Source: Aurantimonas sp. HBX-1
Lineage (GTDB): Bacteria; Pseudomonadota; Alphaproteobacteria; Rhizobiales; Rhizobiaceae
Assembly (NCBI RefSeq): GCF_021391535.1
Contig: NZ_CP090066.1
Coordinates: 3,795,501-3,859,500 of the forward strand
Length of the DNA stretch: 64,000 bases
Reading direction: 5' to 3'
Part shown: in pieces, positions 63,983-64,000 of the stretch
Numbering within the stretch: the stretch's first letter is position 1
Layout of the letters: each line of letters begins with the position of its first letter
The notes under the pieces: model-generated
Databases searched by the model: none
What the model was told of the DNA's origin: nothing
The model's input: the letters and a program-made list of their open reading frames with translations, nothing else
Made by a program: the position numbers and the translations under genes

Positions 63983-64000
63983 GTCATCCGTGTACCCGCC

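Noticed and set aside
63687..64000. Chromosomal origin (oriC) next to dnaA
   Set aside because: I see no TTATNCACA-type DnaA boxes and no AT-rich unwinding region. In many Rhizobiales the origin is not beside dnaA.

Overview
The window is a high-GC chromosomal segment of an alphaproteobacterium, most likely order Hyphomicrobiales (Rhizobiales). The protein sequences and several conserved neighbourhoods support this: dnaA-dnaN-recF-moeB, irr next to fabA-fabB-fabI, SH3-protein/gyaR beside irr, ubiB-ubiE divergent from mutM, coaBC-dut, and rpsO-pnp. I cannot name a genus from sequence alone. Genes are densely packed on both strands. I see no phage, transposase gene, CRISPR array, rRNA or tRNA.

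Layout. 1-5.1 kb (minus): branched-chain 2-oxoacid dehydrogenase E1 beta (cut by the window edge) and E1 alpha, a 52-residue membrane protein, an ECF sigma factor with its RskA-like anti-sigma factor, and betB. 5.4-7.6 kb: small proteins (glyoxalase-related, DUF427, SelW-like) and a potassium channel with a C-terminal zinc ribbon. 7.58-11.0 kb: an arsenic operon arsR-arsC-arsC-arsH-arsB behind a palindromic operator. 11-14.5 kb (minus): gnd, a two-gene ABC-2 exporter and a DUF3563 gene. 14.8-18.3 kb: coaBC-dut, cysK and a DUF6653 protein. 18.5-19.5 kb (minus): cspA, a Lys/Ala-rich protein and rpsU, which sits directly behind a terminator-like hairpin. 19.9-23.9 kb: a cytochrome P450 and gyrB.

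24-34.3 kb is stress and envelope physiology: cytochrome b561, a di-haem cytochrome c peroxidase with an FNR/FixK-type box, a 1-Cys peroxiredoxin, a truncated DUF302 gene running into an M48 peptidase, the potassium importer kup, an AI-2E-type permease fused to B12-like and GAF domains, an alpha/beta hydrolase and a PPOX-fold protein. 34.4-42.4 kb is housekeeping: ubiB, ubiE, mutM, rpsO, pnp and two small enzyme-like genes. 42.4-44.3 kb holds a LysR regulator and a small divergent protein separated by a nested inverted repeat. A tandem pair of MITE-like palindromic elements follows, then a TPP riboswitch driving thiO-thiS-thiG-thiE. 47.7-50.3 kb is a VOC/DUF1428/SnoaL-like cluster with a divergent HxlR regulator. 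50.3-56 kb is fabI-fabB-fabA, an exported protein, irr, an SH3 protein and gyaR. 56-58.3 kb has an NTF2-flavin monooxygenase fusion and a DUF1328 protein. 58.4-64 kb (minus) is moeB-recF-dnaN-dnaA-rhodanese, with a palindrome and a cluster of GANTC sites upstream.

The observations that most deserve follow-up are the riboswitch plus translationally coupled 14-codon leader ORF before thiO, the nested inverted repeat at 42723-42766, the terminator-like structure 17 nt upstream of rpsU, the three-domain AI-2E/B12/GAF protein, recF without an ordinary start codon, and a MutM zinc finger lacking one cysteine. None of these amounts to a clearly new multi-gene system; they are local oddities in an otherwise core-genome region.
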